A DNA stretch of 64,000 nt from Rathayibacter iranicus NCPPB 2253 = VKM Ac-1602 (GCF_003149025.1 NZ_QGDV01000001.1:310001-374000), one strand, 5' to 3'. Positions 15,149-24,453 are shown, counted from the stretch's first letter. A program made the numbers and translations. Notes: generated by a model not told the origin, from the letters alone.

Positions 15149-16393
15149 TCAGCCCGCGAAGGTGAGCCACAGCAGCAGCCCGTTCAGCACGATGAGGAAT
15201 ACCGCCGCGAGCGCGGCTCCGAGGGTCGTGAACCATCGGTTCGTCTGGTCGCCCATCAGGCTTCGATCGCGAGTGAGAACCACCAGCGGCACCAGTGCGA
15301 ACGGAATGCCGAAGGAGAGCACCACTTGACTCAGCACCAGCGCGCGTGTCGGGTCGAAGCCGATCGCCAGCACCAGCAGTGCCGGGATCAGTGTCACCAA
15401 CCGACGCGCGACGAGCGGCACGCGCACGTGCAGTAGGCCGTGCATGATCTCGGCTCCCGCGTACGCGCCCACCGAGGTCGAGGCGAGGCCAGAGGCGAGA
15501 AGACCCACCGCGAACAGCGTCGCGACCACCGGTCCCAGCGCCACCCCGATCGCGGCGTGTGCTCCCTCGAGACTCTCGGTCCCCGCGACCCCGGAAAGCG
15601 AGTGCGCGGCGAGAAGCAGGATCGCGAGGTTCACGGTGCCGGCGATGGCGAGCGCAACGGTGACGTCGATCCGGGTGGCGACGAGGATTCTCCGCCGGGC
15701 ACCGACACCCTCGACGTGGCCGAAACGGTCGCGGGCGAGGGCCGAGTGGGCGTAGATGGCGTGCGGCATGACCGTGGCCCCGAGGATCGACGCGGCGAGC
15801 AATACCGACTCCGAACCCTCGAAGCGCGGTACGAGCCCGGCGACCGTGGCGCCGGCATCCGGCGGATCGATGACCACTCCGACCGTAAAACCGACGGCGA
15901 TCAGCACCATCAGTCCCGTGATGACGCGCTCGAACGGCTGCGCGCCGCCCCGGGTCTGCACGAGCAATAGCACGAGCGACACTGCGCCGGTCACCACCCC
16001 ACCGGCCAGCAGCGGCAGCCCGAAGAGCAGGTGCAGGGCGATCGCTCCGCCGATCACCTCGGCAAGGTCGGTCGCCATCGCCACGGTCTCGGCCTGGAGC
16101 CAGTAGGCTCGGCGCCCCCAGCGGCCGCGAAGACGCGCACCGAGCAGTTCGGGCAGGCTGCGGCCGGTCATCAGCCCGAGCTTCGCCGAGAGGTACTGGA
16201 TGAGCCACGCCATCAGGTTTCCGAGCACGACGACCCAGACCAGCAGGTAGCCGAAGCGGGCGCCGGCCGTCATATTGCTGGCGACGTTTCCCGGGTCGAG
16301 ATAGGCGACTCCGGCGACCATGGCGGGGCCGAGGAGGCGCACGAGGTGGATATCGGCCGGACGCCGCGGCGGTGCGGCGATCGGAGAGGTCAT
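15149..16393 (-). CDS. mntH: Nramp family divalent metal transporter
   Basis: A 414-residue proton-coupled Mn(II)/Fe(II) importer with about eleven membrane helices. The Nramp metal-site motif in helix 1 is DPGN (in YLDPGNVASN), and the helix 6 signature is TVMPHAIYAHSAL. The ATG at 16393 gives the usual N-terminus (residues before the first helix are short and polar). It is divergent from cbs across a 144-bp gap and ends 142 bp before the DUF3105 gene. A manganese-responsive MntR operator may lie in the gap but I could not pick one. Confidence 0.93.
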   Translation of the reverse strand: MTSPIAAPPRRPADIHLVRLLGPAMVAGVAYLDPGNVASNMTAGARFGYLLVWVVVLGNLMAWLIQYLSAKLGLMTGRSLPELLGARLRGRWGRRAYWLQAETVAMATDLAEVIGGAIALHLLFGLPLLAGGVVTGAVSLVLLLVQTRGGAQPFERVITGLMVLIAVGFTVGVVIDPPDAGATVAGLVPRFEGSESVLLAASILGATVMPHAIYAHSALARDRFGHVEGVGARRRILVATRIDVTVALAIAGTVNLAILLLAAHSLSGVAGTESLEGAHAAIGVALGPVVATLFAVGLLASGLASTSVGAYAGAEIMHGLLHVRVPLVARRLVTLIPALLVLAIGFDPTRALVLSQVVLSFGIPFALVPLVVLTRDRSLMGDQTNRWFTTLGAALAAVFLIVLNGLLLWLTFAG

Positions 16394-16525
16394 TCGGGAT
16401 CCGTTCCATGGCACGGGGCGCTCGCGGACCCCCACGATAGGGTACTCCGACCGCCGCGGCATTCCCTGTCCCCGCTGCCTTCTGAGAGCGTCACCGCCTC
16501 CCGTCACACGGCGCAAAGCGGTTGC

Positions 16526-16537
16526 TACGCTGGCGAG
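16526..16537 (+). promoter_or_regulatory. Leaderless -10 box of cbs
   Basis: TACGCT (16526-16531) lies 6 nt before the cbs ATG at 16538, so transcription should start at or next to the start codon. Confidence 0.5.
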
Positions 16538-17983
16538 ATGACCCTGGATCGCGCTCTGCCCGCACGCCCGGAGGGCGGGATGCCCAGACGCCCAGAGACC
16601 GGGATGGTCTATGCCGAGTCCGTGCTCGATCTCATCGGCGACACTCCGCTCGTGAAGCTCGGTCCCGTCGCCGCGGGCGTGCGGGCCACCGTGCTGGTGA
16701 AGGTCGAGTACCTCAACCCCGGCGGCTCCTCAAAGGACCGCATCGCGACCCGGATCATCAATGCGGCCGAGCGTGACGGCCTCCTCGCTCCCGGCGGCAC
16801 GATCGTGGAACCGACGAGCGGCAACACCGGCATCGGCCTGGCACTCGTTGCGCAGCAGCGCGGCTACCGCTGCGTCTTCGTCCTGCCCGACAAGGTCGGC
16901 GAGGACAAGCGGAGCGTGCTGACCGCCTACGGAGCCGAGATCGTCGTCACCCCGACGGCCGTCGCCCCGGAGGACCCTGCCTCCTACTACTCCGTGTCCG
17001 ACCGCCTCGCCCGCGACATTCCTGGCGCCTTCAAGCCCAACCAGTACGCCAACCTCAACGGGCCGCTCAGCCACTACGAAACGACCGGCCCCGAGATCTG
17101 GCGGGACACCGCCGGCCGGCTCACCCACTTCGTCGCCGGCGTGGGCACCGGCGGCACGATCAGCGGAGTCGGCCGGTACCTCAAGGAGGTATCGGAGGGT
17201 GGCGTGCAGATCATCGGTGCCGACCCCGAGGGCTCTGTCTACTCCGGCGGCGGCGGGCGTCCTTACCTCACCGAGGGCGTTGGCGAAGACTTCTGGCCCA
17301 GCGCCTACGACCCGAGCGTGGTCGATCGGATCATCGCCTCCAGCGATGCCGAATCGTTTGCGATGACCCGCCGCCTCGCCCGGGAGGAGGGCCTGCTCGT
17401 GGGCGGCTCGAGTGGTCTGGCCGTCTCGGTAGCGCTCAAGGCCGCCGCCGACCTCGGCCCCGACGACGTGATAGTCGTGCTCCTGCCGGACGGCGGTCGC
17501 GGCTACCTTGGGAAGATCTTCAACGACCGGTGGATGCGCTCCTATGGATTCCTCGATATGCGCGATGAGGGCACCGTGCGCGACGTCCTGAGTGCTCGGG
17601 CCGCGAATCCCCAGGCCGGCGGTCTGCCCGCCCTTGTACACGCGCATCCGACCGACACGATCCGCGACGCGATCGGTATCATGACCGAGTTCGGTGTCTC
17701 GCAGCTGCCAGTGCTGAGTGCCGAGCCGCCGGTGGTCATGGGCGAGGTCGTCGGGACCGTCGACGAACGCGACCTGCTCGACCGTGTGTTCGCCGGCTCC
17801 GCCTCGATGAACGACGCGCTCGGTAGGTGCGTCGGCGACGTTCTCCCGCTGATCGGCCTCGGCGAGGGCATCACCTCCGCCCGAGCCGCGCTCGCCGAAA
17901 CCGGCGCCCTCCTTGTCACCGACGAGGGCAAGCCCGTCGCCGTGATCACGCGGCAGGACCTTCTCACCTACGCAACAGCCTGA
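16538..17983 (+). CDS. cbs: Cystathionine beta-synthase (PLP enzyme with CBS domains)
   Basis: A 481-residue fold-type II PLP enzyme that condenses homocysteine with serine to cystathionine (or makes cysteine from O-acetylserine). The PLP lysine is in NPGGSSKDR (Lys 66), the phosphate loop and substrate loop are PTSGNTGIG and GVGTGGTISGVG, and two CBS-type regulatory repeats fill roughly residues 350-480 (HAHPTDTIRDAIGIMTEFG and following). The leaderless start at 16538 was chosen; a start at Met 23 (16604) would match shorter homologues. With the next gene it forms a transsulfuration pair. Confidence 0.92.
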   Translation: MTLDRALPARPEGGMPRRPETGMVYAESVLDLIGDTPLVKLGPVAAGVRATVLVKVEYLNPGGSSKDRIATRIINAAERDGLLAPGGTIVEPTSGNTGIGLALVAQQRGYRCVFVLPDKVGEDKRSVLTAYGAEIVVTPTAVAPEDPASYYSVSDRLARDIPGAFKPNQYANLNGPLSHYETTGPEIWRDTAGRLTHFVAGVGTGGTISGVGRYLKEVSEGGVQIIGADPEGSVYSGGGGRPYLTEGVGEDFWPSAYDPSVVDRIIASSDAESFAMTRRLAREEGLLVGGSSGLAVSVALKAAADLGPDDVIVVLLPDGGRGYLGKIFNDRWMRSYGFLDMRDEGTVRDVLSARAANPQAGGLPALVHAHPTDTIRDAIGIMTEFGVSQLPVLSAEPPVVMGEVVGTVDERDLLDRVFAGSASMNDALGRCVGDVLPLIGLGEGITSARAALAETGALLVTDEGKPVAVITRQDLLTYATA

Positions 17984-18024
17984 CCGCCGTCGCCTCCGCA
18001 CCTCCGACCCAGGGAGACAGCTCA

Positions 18025-19176
18025 ATGCCCAAGAAGCAGCACTTCGACACCCGCGCCATCCACGCCGGCCAGGAGTTCGACCCGACCACCGGCGCGGTCG
18101 TCCCGCCCGTCTACCTGACATCGACGTTCGTCCAGGACGGCATCGGCGGGCTCCGCGGCGGCTACGAATACGCGCGCTCGGCGAATCCCACCCGCGACTC
18201 CCTCCAGGAGCTGATCGCCTCGCTCGAGGGCGCGGACGTCGCCTACTCCTTCTCCTCGGGCCTCGCCGCGGAGGACACGCTGCTGCGTGCGGCGCTCGCT
18301 CCCGGCGATCACGTGGTGCTCGGTAACGACGCGTATGGCGGAAGCCACCGGTTGATCGACCGCGTGCACAGCGCCTGGGGCGTGCGTAACACGGCCGTTG
18401 ACATGGCGAACCTGCGCGAGGTGCAGCGGGCAATCGTGCCCGGCGAGACGAAGATGCTCTGGGTCGAGACGCCCTCCAACCCGCTGATGACCATCAGCGA
18501 CATCGCGGAGCTGGCCGACCTTGCCCACGCGCACGACCTGATCGTCGTCGTCGACAACACGTTTGCCTCCTCCGCCCTACAGCAGCCGCTCGCGCTCGGC
18601 GCCGACGTGGTGGTGCACTCGACCACGAAGTACCTCGGCGGGCACTCCGATGTTGTCGGCGGCGCGCTCGCGCTGCGCTCGGGTGCTCTCGCCGAGAAGA
18701 TCGCGTTTCTGCAGTTCGCCGTCGGAGCAATCTCGGGGCCGATGGACGCCTGGCTCACCGTGCGCGGCATCAAGACCCTCGGGGTCCGGATGGAGCGCCA
18801 CTCCATCAACGCGCAGGCGGTCGCCGAGTTCCTCACCGAGCACCCAGCGGTGACAGCGGTGCACTACCCGGGCCTTTCGGGACATCCGGGGCACGAACTC
18901 GCTAAGCGCCAAATGTCGCGGTTTGGCGGGATGCTCTCGCTCGAACTCGCCACGCCGCGCGCGGCCCGCAAGTTCGCCGAGTCGACCGAGCTCTTCCAGC
19001 TTGCGGAGTCGCTCGGCGGTGTCGAGTCGCTGATCGGGTATCCGAGCGAGATGACCCATGCCTCGGTCAAAGGCACTCCGCTCGAAGTGTCGGAGTCGCT
19101 GGTGCGCCTCTCGGTCGGGCTCGAGGACTCCGACGACCTGATCGCCGACCTGTCGTCGGCGCTGCCCAAGAAGTAG
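18025..19176 (+). CDS. metB: Cystathionine gamma-synthase/lyase
   Basis: A 383-residue Cys/Met-metabolism PLP enzyme. The PLP lysine lies in HSTTKYLGGH (Lys 202). YEYARSANPTRDSLQELIASLEG and SFSSGLAAEDTLL are classic family motifs. Synthase and lyase activities cannot be separated by sequence alone. Next to cystathionine beta-synthase, reverse transsulfuration (homocysteine to cysteine) is the likely role, so a lyase is at least as likely as a synthase. ATG at 18025 with GGGAGA upstream, 41 bp after cbs, same operon. Confidence 0.93.
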   Translation: MPKKQHFDTRAIHAGQEFDPTTGAVVPPVYLTSTFVQDGIGGLRGGYEYARSANPTRDSLQELIASLEGADVAYSFSSGLAAEDTLLRAALAPGDHVVLGNDAYGGSHRLIDRVHSAWGVRNTAVDMANLREVQRAIVPGETKMLWVETPSNPLMTISDIAELADLAHAHDLIVVVDNTFASSALQQPLALGADVVVHSTTKYLGGHSDVVGGALALRSGALAEKIAFLQFAVGAISGPMDAWLTVRGIKTLGVRMERHSINAQAVAEFLTEHPAVTAVHYPGLSGHPGHELAKRQMSRFGGMLSLELATPRAARKFAESTELFQLAESLGGVESLIGYPSEMTHASVKGTPLEVSESLVRLSVGLEDSDDLIADLSSALPKK

Positions 19177-19255
19177 GGCCACCGGGCGCTGCCCCAGCGC
19201 CGCCGTCGGAGTCGGCGCCACCGTCCGTTCAGGAGCGGCCGACTACCCTGGAATG

Positions 19256-20281
19256 ATGCATCCCGCTCTCGCCGCCCTCGGTCGGCGCGTCCGGCCCCGC
19301 ACGCGCCTCGCCGTCCTGGGCCGACGCGTCCGACCCGCAACGCAGCTCGTCCGGCTCGCGCGCACCGCCCCGCACCGTGTGTCTGTGCGCCGCGCCGCGG
19401 CGGTCGCCGCTCGCCCGATCGACCACCCGGCCTCGCTCGCCTTCCGCCGCGAGCTGCTGGTTTTGGCGCTCGCGAACCGGTTCTCGCGTCGCTCGGCGGT
19501 CGACCCCGACGGCGAGGTCGTCGTGACGATGACCACCCACGGCGAGCGGCTGCAGCGTGTGTACGTCGCCCTCGAGTCGATCGCCCGCGGCGAGGCGCGG
19601 CCAGCACGCCTGGTGCTCTGGCTCGATGACCCGGCGCTGCACGCCGATCTGCCCGCAGCACTTCGGCGCCTGCGCCGACGGGGGGTCGAGATCCGCCTGG
19701 TCGAGGGCTACCGGGTGCACACGAAGTACTACCCGCACCTCCTCTCGGGCCGCGCAGGCGAGCGCGACCTCGTCACCTCCGACGACGACATCGTGTACCC
19801 GCGCACGTGGCTCCGCGGTCTGCTCGACGCCCGCACCCGCTACCCGCGCCAGACGGTCCTGTGCTACCGCGCTCATCGCGTCGGGATCCTCGATGGAACG
19901 GTCGCGCCGTACACGAGCTGGACGCCCGTCGCCGACACGCGCGCCGCGACCGACGTCTTCGGCACCTCCGTCTCGGGTCAGCTGCTCCCGAGCGAGCTGC
20001 TCACCGAGATCGCCGCCCACGGCGAAGCCTTTCGCGACATCACGCCGGACGCCGACGACATTTGGCTGCACGTGCGCGCGGTCGACGCCGGCTACCGCAT
20101 CGCCCAGATCGAGCCGCGCGCGCAGCTCTTCCCGTTCGTGCCGCGCACTCAGCAGACGGGGCTCTACCTCGTGAACTACTGGGACGGCGGCAACGACCGC
20201 CAGGCCCGTGCCGCCTACACCCCGGAGGTCACGGCACGGATCGCAGCCGACGCTGCCGAGCGGGAGGGCAGACTCCGATGA
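19256..20281 (+). CDS. Glycosyltransferase (GT2-like)
   Basis: A 341-residue cytoplasmic protein. An Arg-rich N-terminus precedes a GT-A-type domain: VVTMTTHGERLQRVYVALESIARG at its start, then RDLVTSDDDIVYP carrying the DDD metal-binding motif. Members resemble polysaccharide-type glycosyltransferases with this TSDDD signature. The start at 19256 lies 6 nt after TACCCT (19244-19249), so it is probably leaderless; ATG 19253 is the alternative. The TGA overlaps the next glycosyltransferase start (ATGA). It is probably part of a cell-surface glycan or glycoprotein locus with the next three genes. Confidence 0.8.
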   Translation: MHPALAALGRRVRPRTRLAVLGRRVRPATQLVRLARTAPHRVSVRRAAAVAARPIDHPASLAFRRELLVLALANRFSRRSAVDPDGEVVVTMTTHGERLQRVYVALESIARGEARPARLVLWLDDPALHADLPAALRRLRRRGVEIRLVEGYRVHTKYYPHLLSGRAGERDLVTSDDDIVYPRTWLRGLLDARTRYPRQTVLCYRAHRVGILDGTVAPYTSWTPVADTRAATDVFGTSVSGQLLPSELLTEIAAHGEAFRDITPDADDIWLHVRAVDAGYRIAQIEPRAQLFPFVPRTQQTGLYLVNYWDGGNDRQARAAYTPEVTARIAADAAEREGRLR

Positions 20282-21567
20282 GGCTCCTGTTCCTGAGCAA
20301 CCTCTACCCTCCGCAGGTCCTCGGTGGCTACGAGATGACCTGCGCCCGGGTCGCAGAAGCGATGGCGGCGCGCGGCCACAGCGTGCGGGTGCTGACCTCG
20401 CCGACCTACCTCCCTCCTGACCCCGACGCCTCGCCGGCGGTCGAGCTGCACCGCACGCTGAGCCTGCGCACCTATTTCCCCCTCCCACAGACCGGCGGCG
20501 AGATTGCGCAGCTGATGCACCACGAGAGCGCCGTCTCTCGCTTCGAGAACACGCGCATCCTGCTGGAGGAACTGCGCGAGTTCGAGCCGACCCACGTGGT
20601 CGCGTTCAACCTGCTCGGCCTCGGCGGACTTGCTCTCATCGACCTGTTGCGCACAGTCGACGCGCCCTGGATGTGGAACCTCGGCGACCGCATCCCGAAC
20701 GCCCTGGTCGACGGGCTGTCCGCGCAGGTACTCGCCGTCTATGGAGCGCAGGCTCCCGACCACTTCGACCGCGGCGAGATCGTGGCGGTTAGCCGTTCCC
20801 TCGTTGACGGGATCGAGGCCAGCGGATTGACGCTGGGCGAGGTCGAAGTGATCGGCCGCGGAGTGACGGTGCCGCCCGACCCCGGCACGCCCCGCCTGTA
20901 CCGGGAGGGAGGCATCACCCGCTTCACGTTCGCGGCCTCGCTCGGTGAGCACAAGGGCGTGGGACTCGTTGTGGAGGCGGCAGCGGTACTCGCGGCCGAG
21001 ACCCGCGACTTCCGCGTCGACCTCTACGGCGACGGCGACGTTGAGAGCTGGCGTGCCCGCGCACGCGAGGCCGGGCTCGACGGAGTGGTCGAGTTCCATG
21101 GCGCGACGCCCCGGGGCGAGGTGCTCGCCGCACACGAACACGCAGACGCCTTCCTCTTTCCGACCTGGGAGGGCGAAGCGTTCGGCGTGGCGCCCGTCGA
21201 GGCCGCGGCGGCGGGCTGCGTGCCCATCGTCACGGCGGCGAGCGGAGTCGCGGAGTTCCTGATCGACGGCGTCGACTGCGTCAAGATCACCCGCTCCGTG
21301 CCGGCGCTCGCCGGCGCCATGCGCAACGTGCTGAACGGTTCGACCGACCTGGAGGCCCTCGGTCGCCGCGGGCGGGAGGCCGCCCGCGGACCGCTCTCGT
21401 TCGAGCGCTCCCTCGAGCTGATCGAAGCCTCGCTCGAGCGACGCGGCAGACCGGGAAGCCTCGCCGAGCGCCTGGCCGACACCACTCTTGAGGCCGACAT
21501 TATGGATAAGGATCAGCGGGCGATGGATGTCCTCCACCGCCGCTTCTCCGGACGGGACCACGAATGA
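20278..21567 (+). CDS. Glycosyltransferase family 4
   Basis: A 429-residue GT-B enzyme. The N-terminal MRLLFLSNLYPPQVLGGYEMTCARVAEAMAARGH is the acceptor-domain signature with the PPxxGGxE loop. The C-terminal donor domain has FPTWEGEAFGVAPVEAAAAG, the family's E-x7-E nucleotide-sugar motif. The donor sugar is unknown. Coupled at both ends by ATGA overlaps, so it is translated together with the GT2-like gene before it and the coiled-coil gene after it. Confidence 0.9.
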   Translation: MRLLFLSNLYPPQVLGGYEMTCARVAEAMAARGHSVRVLTSPTYLPPDPDASPAVELHRTLSLRTYFPLPQTGGEIAQLMHHESAVSRFENTRILLEELREFEPTHVVAFNLLGLGGLALIDLLRTVDAPWMWNLGDRIPNALVDGLSAQVLAVYGAQAPDHFDRGEIVAVSRSLVDGIEASGLTLGEVEVIGRGVTVPPDPGTPRLYREGGITRFTFAASLGEHKGVGLVVEAAAVLAAETRDFRVDLYGDGDVESWRARAREAGLDGVVEFHGATPRGEVLAAHEHADAFLFPTWEGEAFGVAPVEAAAAGCVPIVTAASGVAEFLIDGVDCVKITRSVPALAGAMRNVLNGSTDLEALGRRGREAARGPLSFERSLELIEASLERRGRPGSLAERLADTTLEADIMDKDQRAMDVLHRRFSGRDHE

Positions 21568-22019
21568 CCGATCACGACTTCCTCAGCGACCCTGCTGCCG
21601 CCCCCACCAGGTTCGGCCGGGGCCACGCTGCGCTGCGCGAATCCGTGCACAAGCTCGTCGCGCCCTGGTTCGAGCAGGCGCGGTTGCGCACCGAGGAGGT
21701 GCGCAGCGAGACCGCGGCGGTCCGTGACGAGACCGCCGCGCTGCGCGACGAGTTCGCGGTCGTGCGCGGCGAACTCGGCGGTGTGCAGGACGAATGCGCG
21801 GCGCTTCGTGAGGAGACGGCGGGCCTGCACGCGGCTTTGGACGAACTCAGAGCGTCGGTATCGGCGTTGCGCGAGTCGGTGCAGGAGGAGACGGACGCAA
21901 CGCCCGGCCGATTCGACGCGGTGGACGAGCGCGCCGCCCTGCTCGACGAGCGCGTGCGCGGCGCCGAACTGGAGCTGCGCGCGGTGACCCGCCGTCTGGC
22001 AGAGGCGCTTGACGGTTGA
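21564..22019 (+). CDS. Coiled-coil protein in the glycosyltransferase operon
   Basis: A 151-residue soluble protein. From about residue 40 to the end it is made of heptad-like repeats rich in Glu, Arg and Ala, for example EEVRSETAAVRDETAALRDE and AALREETAGLHAALDELRAS, so it should form a long coiled coil. No catalytic motif is seen. ATG at 21564 overlaps the GT4 stop. It may scaffold the glycosyltransferases (inference from coupling). Confidence 0.7.
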   Translation: MTDHDFLSDPAAAPTRFGRGHAALRESVHKLVAPWFEQARLRTEEVRSETAAVRDETAALRDEFAVVRGELGGVQDECAALREETAGLHAALDELRASVSALRESVQEETDATPGRFDAVDERAALLDERVRGAELELRAVTRRLAEALDG

Positions 22020-22238
22020 GGGGCGGCTGGCGGGTGGGCGCTGGCACCGAGCCGCGGTTCGGTGCTTGCGCGGCGTGGACCTGTGCCGCTCTCGCGCGGC
22101 GGTAACGATCAGGTAATCGTAATGGCCGATCCCCAGGATGCTTACTCACGTTAGTGAAAATCGGCCTCTGCGCCACGGAAAAAGTGCTCGGCCGTCCCTG
22201 GAATAGAGTGGCACTCTTCCCACTAGAGAGGCCCCCAA

Positions 22239-23933
22239 ATGAGTGATACGTCCACGGCCACCAACGATTCCTTCGTCCGTCGCGAAGAGGTGGGTGCCGC
22301 AGGAGGAGTAGCGCCGCTGAGCGATGACAAGAAGCTCCCCGTGGCCAATCACCCAGACCGAGTGCTGACCACGAACGGCGGGCGCCCTGTTGGCAAGGGC
22401 GAACTCACATTGAACGTATCGGATTTCGGGACACTCGGGACTGCCGACGACTCCGCCACGATACAGGCTGCAATCGACGAAGCGACCGCCGCCGGCCTAA
22501 CCCCAAAAACTGCGGAGACCGGGGAGACCGTGACCGTGAACGGCTCAAGCGCGTGGGCGAGAGTCATGCTGCGTCCCGGCATCTACCGCGCGAACATCAC
22601 TCTCCGTGCCGGAGTGGAGTTTGTGGGGATGAGCGGCACGTCCGCTCGTTTTGGAATAGATTCTTACCGCTATGGCGGAGTTGTCATCCGCTCTGCTGAT
22701 CCGTCTAAGCCCGTCATCACGATCGACGGTGCAGCGACGGCTCTCTCGAGCGTCACGATCGTGGGTGAAGGGTCGGGTATCGGCCTACACGTCCGATACG
22801 GTTTTGAGACGCGAGTTGATGGTGTACGTATCATCAACTTTGAAAAGGGGCTGTGGATCAGCCAGACCAATAACGCGCTCTACAACTTCATTCGCGTTGA
22901 CAATTGCGGTTCCGCCGCCACACCCGCTGTCGTTATCGAATCGAACCAGTCGCACTCGGGGGACGCGCTGGCGACCAACACGGCCGATTTCAACTCGCTG
23001 CACATTGAGCGAGCTAAGGGAGGGACATCCCTCGCCGTAGCCGTCGGCAACAGGCCGAACTACGATGCGGCCGAATTTCTTCGCTTTGTCAATTTGCACA
23101 TTGAGGCCTCGACCGATTCGGGTGGAGTCGCGAACCCAAATAATGTGCCTGTGATTGATCTCGGTAATGTCCGCGGTGTGGATTTCGTGGCAGCATTCGT
23201 CTTTGGCGGTCCCGGTCCGCTCTTGCGTATGAACCAGCAGGTCCTCAATACGAGCTCTGGCTTCAACGGGGGCGTTTCCGTTGTCGGGGGCACCTGGCTC
23301 GGACAGGGGCCTTCCAATAATCTCTTCGTGCTAGCCCGCGGCAATGGCTTCCACCTGGGCGGCGGTGCACGCCTCACCCGATACACCGGAGCCGCTGTGT
23401 TCGTCTCCGTTGATTTCGGGCCGGTGGTCTCGATCAGCGACCCACAGCCCCTGCACTACGCCAGCGGTAGCGCGATGGTCGCACCCGGGCCGATCCTCTC
23501 TGACCAGCGACCGAATACAGCCACGACGCGGCGCCCATACGACGTGCAGGGAGACCTGCGCATCTGGGGACACGAGACTGTCGTCCAGCCAACGGCGCCG
23601 ACTTTCACGCTCTCGGGCAATGGAGCGACCTTCAGCGGCGGCGGAAGTGATTCACGAGGCACGATCCTCCTTCAGGTGGCGAACGGCGCGACAGCTGCAT
23701 TCACCGGGGCGCCGGGCGGCGTAGAGCTGGGACGAGTCACATTCGCTCAGCCGTGGAGCAACGCCCCTCACGTCGCAGTGACGCCTGCGTCGGCGGATGC
23801 AGTCGAGGCGGGTATCTGGGCGAACGCGACGCCGACCCAGATCATCCTCTTCGCGAAGAATGGGCCGTCCGGTGCGACGTCGGCGAAACTCTTGAGGATC
23901 ACCTACTCCGCTGTCGGCACCGTCACTGGATGA
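22239..23933 (+). CDS. Right-handed beta-helix protein resembling phage tail spikes
   Basis: A 564-residue protein of the pectate-lyase/tail-spike superfamily. ELTLNVSDFGTLGTADDSATIQAAIDEA is the entry motif of the beta-helix, followed by VMLRPGIYRANITL and coils with regularly spaced Asn and Gly. The last 100 residues (GNGATFSGGGSDSRGTILLQ onward) look like the trimerising C-terminal domain of phage and prophage tail fibres. It has no signal peptide and no membrane segment. No other phage gene is nearby. Its position after glycosyltransferases suggests surface-glycan binding or modification, but how it leaves the cell is unclear. ATG 22239 with a weak GAGAGG. Confidence 0.75.
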   Translation: MSDTSTATNDSFVRREEVGAAGGVAPLSDDKKLPVANHPDRVLTTNGGRPVGKGELTLNVSDFGTLGTADDSATIQAAIDEATAAGLTPKTAETGETVTVNGSSAWARVMLRPGIYRANITLRAGVEFVGMSGTSARFGIDSYRYGGVVIRSADPSKPVITIDGAATALSSVTIVGEGSGIGLHVRYGFETRVDGVRIINFEKGLWISQTNNALYNFIRVDNCGSAATPAVVIESNQSHSGDALATNTADFNSLHIERAKGGTSLAVAVGNRPNYDAAEFLRFVNLHIEASTDSGGVANPNNVPVIDLGNVRGVDFVAAFVFGGPGPLLRMNQQVLNTSSGFNGGVSVVGGTWLGQGPSNNLFVLARGNGFHLGGGARLTRYTGAAVFVSVDFGPVVSISDPQPLHYASGSAMVAPGPILSDQRPNTATTRRPYDVQGDLRIWGHETVVQPTAPTFTLSGNGATFSGGGSDSRGTILLQVANGATAAFTGAPGGVELGRVTFAQPWSNAPHVAVTPASADAVEAGIWANATPTQIILFAKNGPSGATSAKLLRITYSAVGTVTG

Positions 23934-24297
23934 CGACGTTCGCTGGAGCACACCGCAGGACGTGAGCGACGCGCTGCGTGACAGGTCTCGTGCCGGCTGG
24001 ACGCTCGGCGGCTGTCGATCCTGCGCGCGCGTTCGTGGCTGTGGTGCTCCGTCAGTCACTGTCTCGTCCTCCTTTACGTCGAGCAGGCGCGGTGACGCGC
24101 CGGGATTCTTCTCGTTGATGACCCTTCGAAGAGGAGGTCTTCAGGAGAACTGGGGAAAGAAAGCCCTGGTCCGATCTGCCTTCTTCGCGTGAATCCTGTC
24201 TTTTCACCCGATCGACGGCTCGCGTCAGTGTGGGTGTCGATCCCTCGAGATGTGATCTACTCAGTTTCTTCGCTGGGCACTATGAGAGGAATCACTC
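23934..24297. other. Intergenic region upstream of the peptide/lipoprotein locus
   Basis: 364 bp without a convincing gene. I see no clear terminator for the beta-helix gene. The base composition is lower in GC than the surroundings, and the region leads into the decayed I36 gene. Confidence 0.5.
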
Positions 24298-24447
24298 ATC
24301 ACTCACCACACCGCTTCCCGCTCTTCTTGTCGTCGAGAGATCGCGGCCGTCGAATCGCTGCGTCTCGCCACGTCCTCGGTGCCGGCGGTTGGCGTCGCGC
24401 CGGCGAATGCTGCTCAGCACCGGATCTCGAGCATCACGGCGGGCTGA
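24298..24447 (+). pseudogene. Decayed I36-type peptide gene
   Basis: A 50-codon frame that reads like the intact I36 gene at 26609-27013 with its middle deleted. It begins ITHHTASRSSCRREIAAVES, continues through a signal-peptide-like TSSVPAVGVAPANAA and ends RISSITAG-stop. The intact gene ends CISSITAY-stop and has GVAPASA at its cleavage site. The start codon is ATC where the intact gene has ATG, and the frame ends just before a lipoprotein gene exactly as the intact copy does. The disulfide-bearing core is absent, so no functional product is expected. Confidence 0.7.
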
Positions 24448-24453
24448 TCCTTG

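Noticed and set aside
22239-23933. A prophage region around the tail-spike-like gene
   Set aside because: No capsid, terminase, portal, lysis or integrase genes occur on either side; neighbours are glycosyltransferases and lipoproteins.
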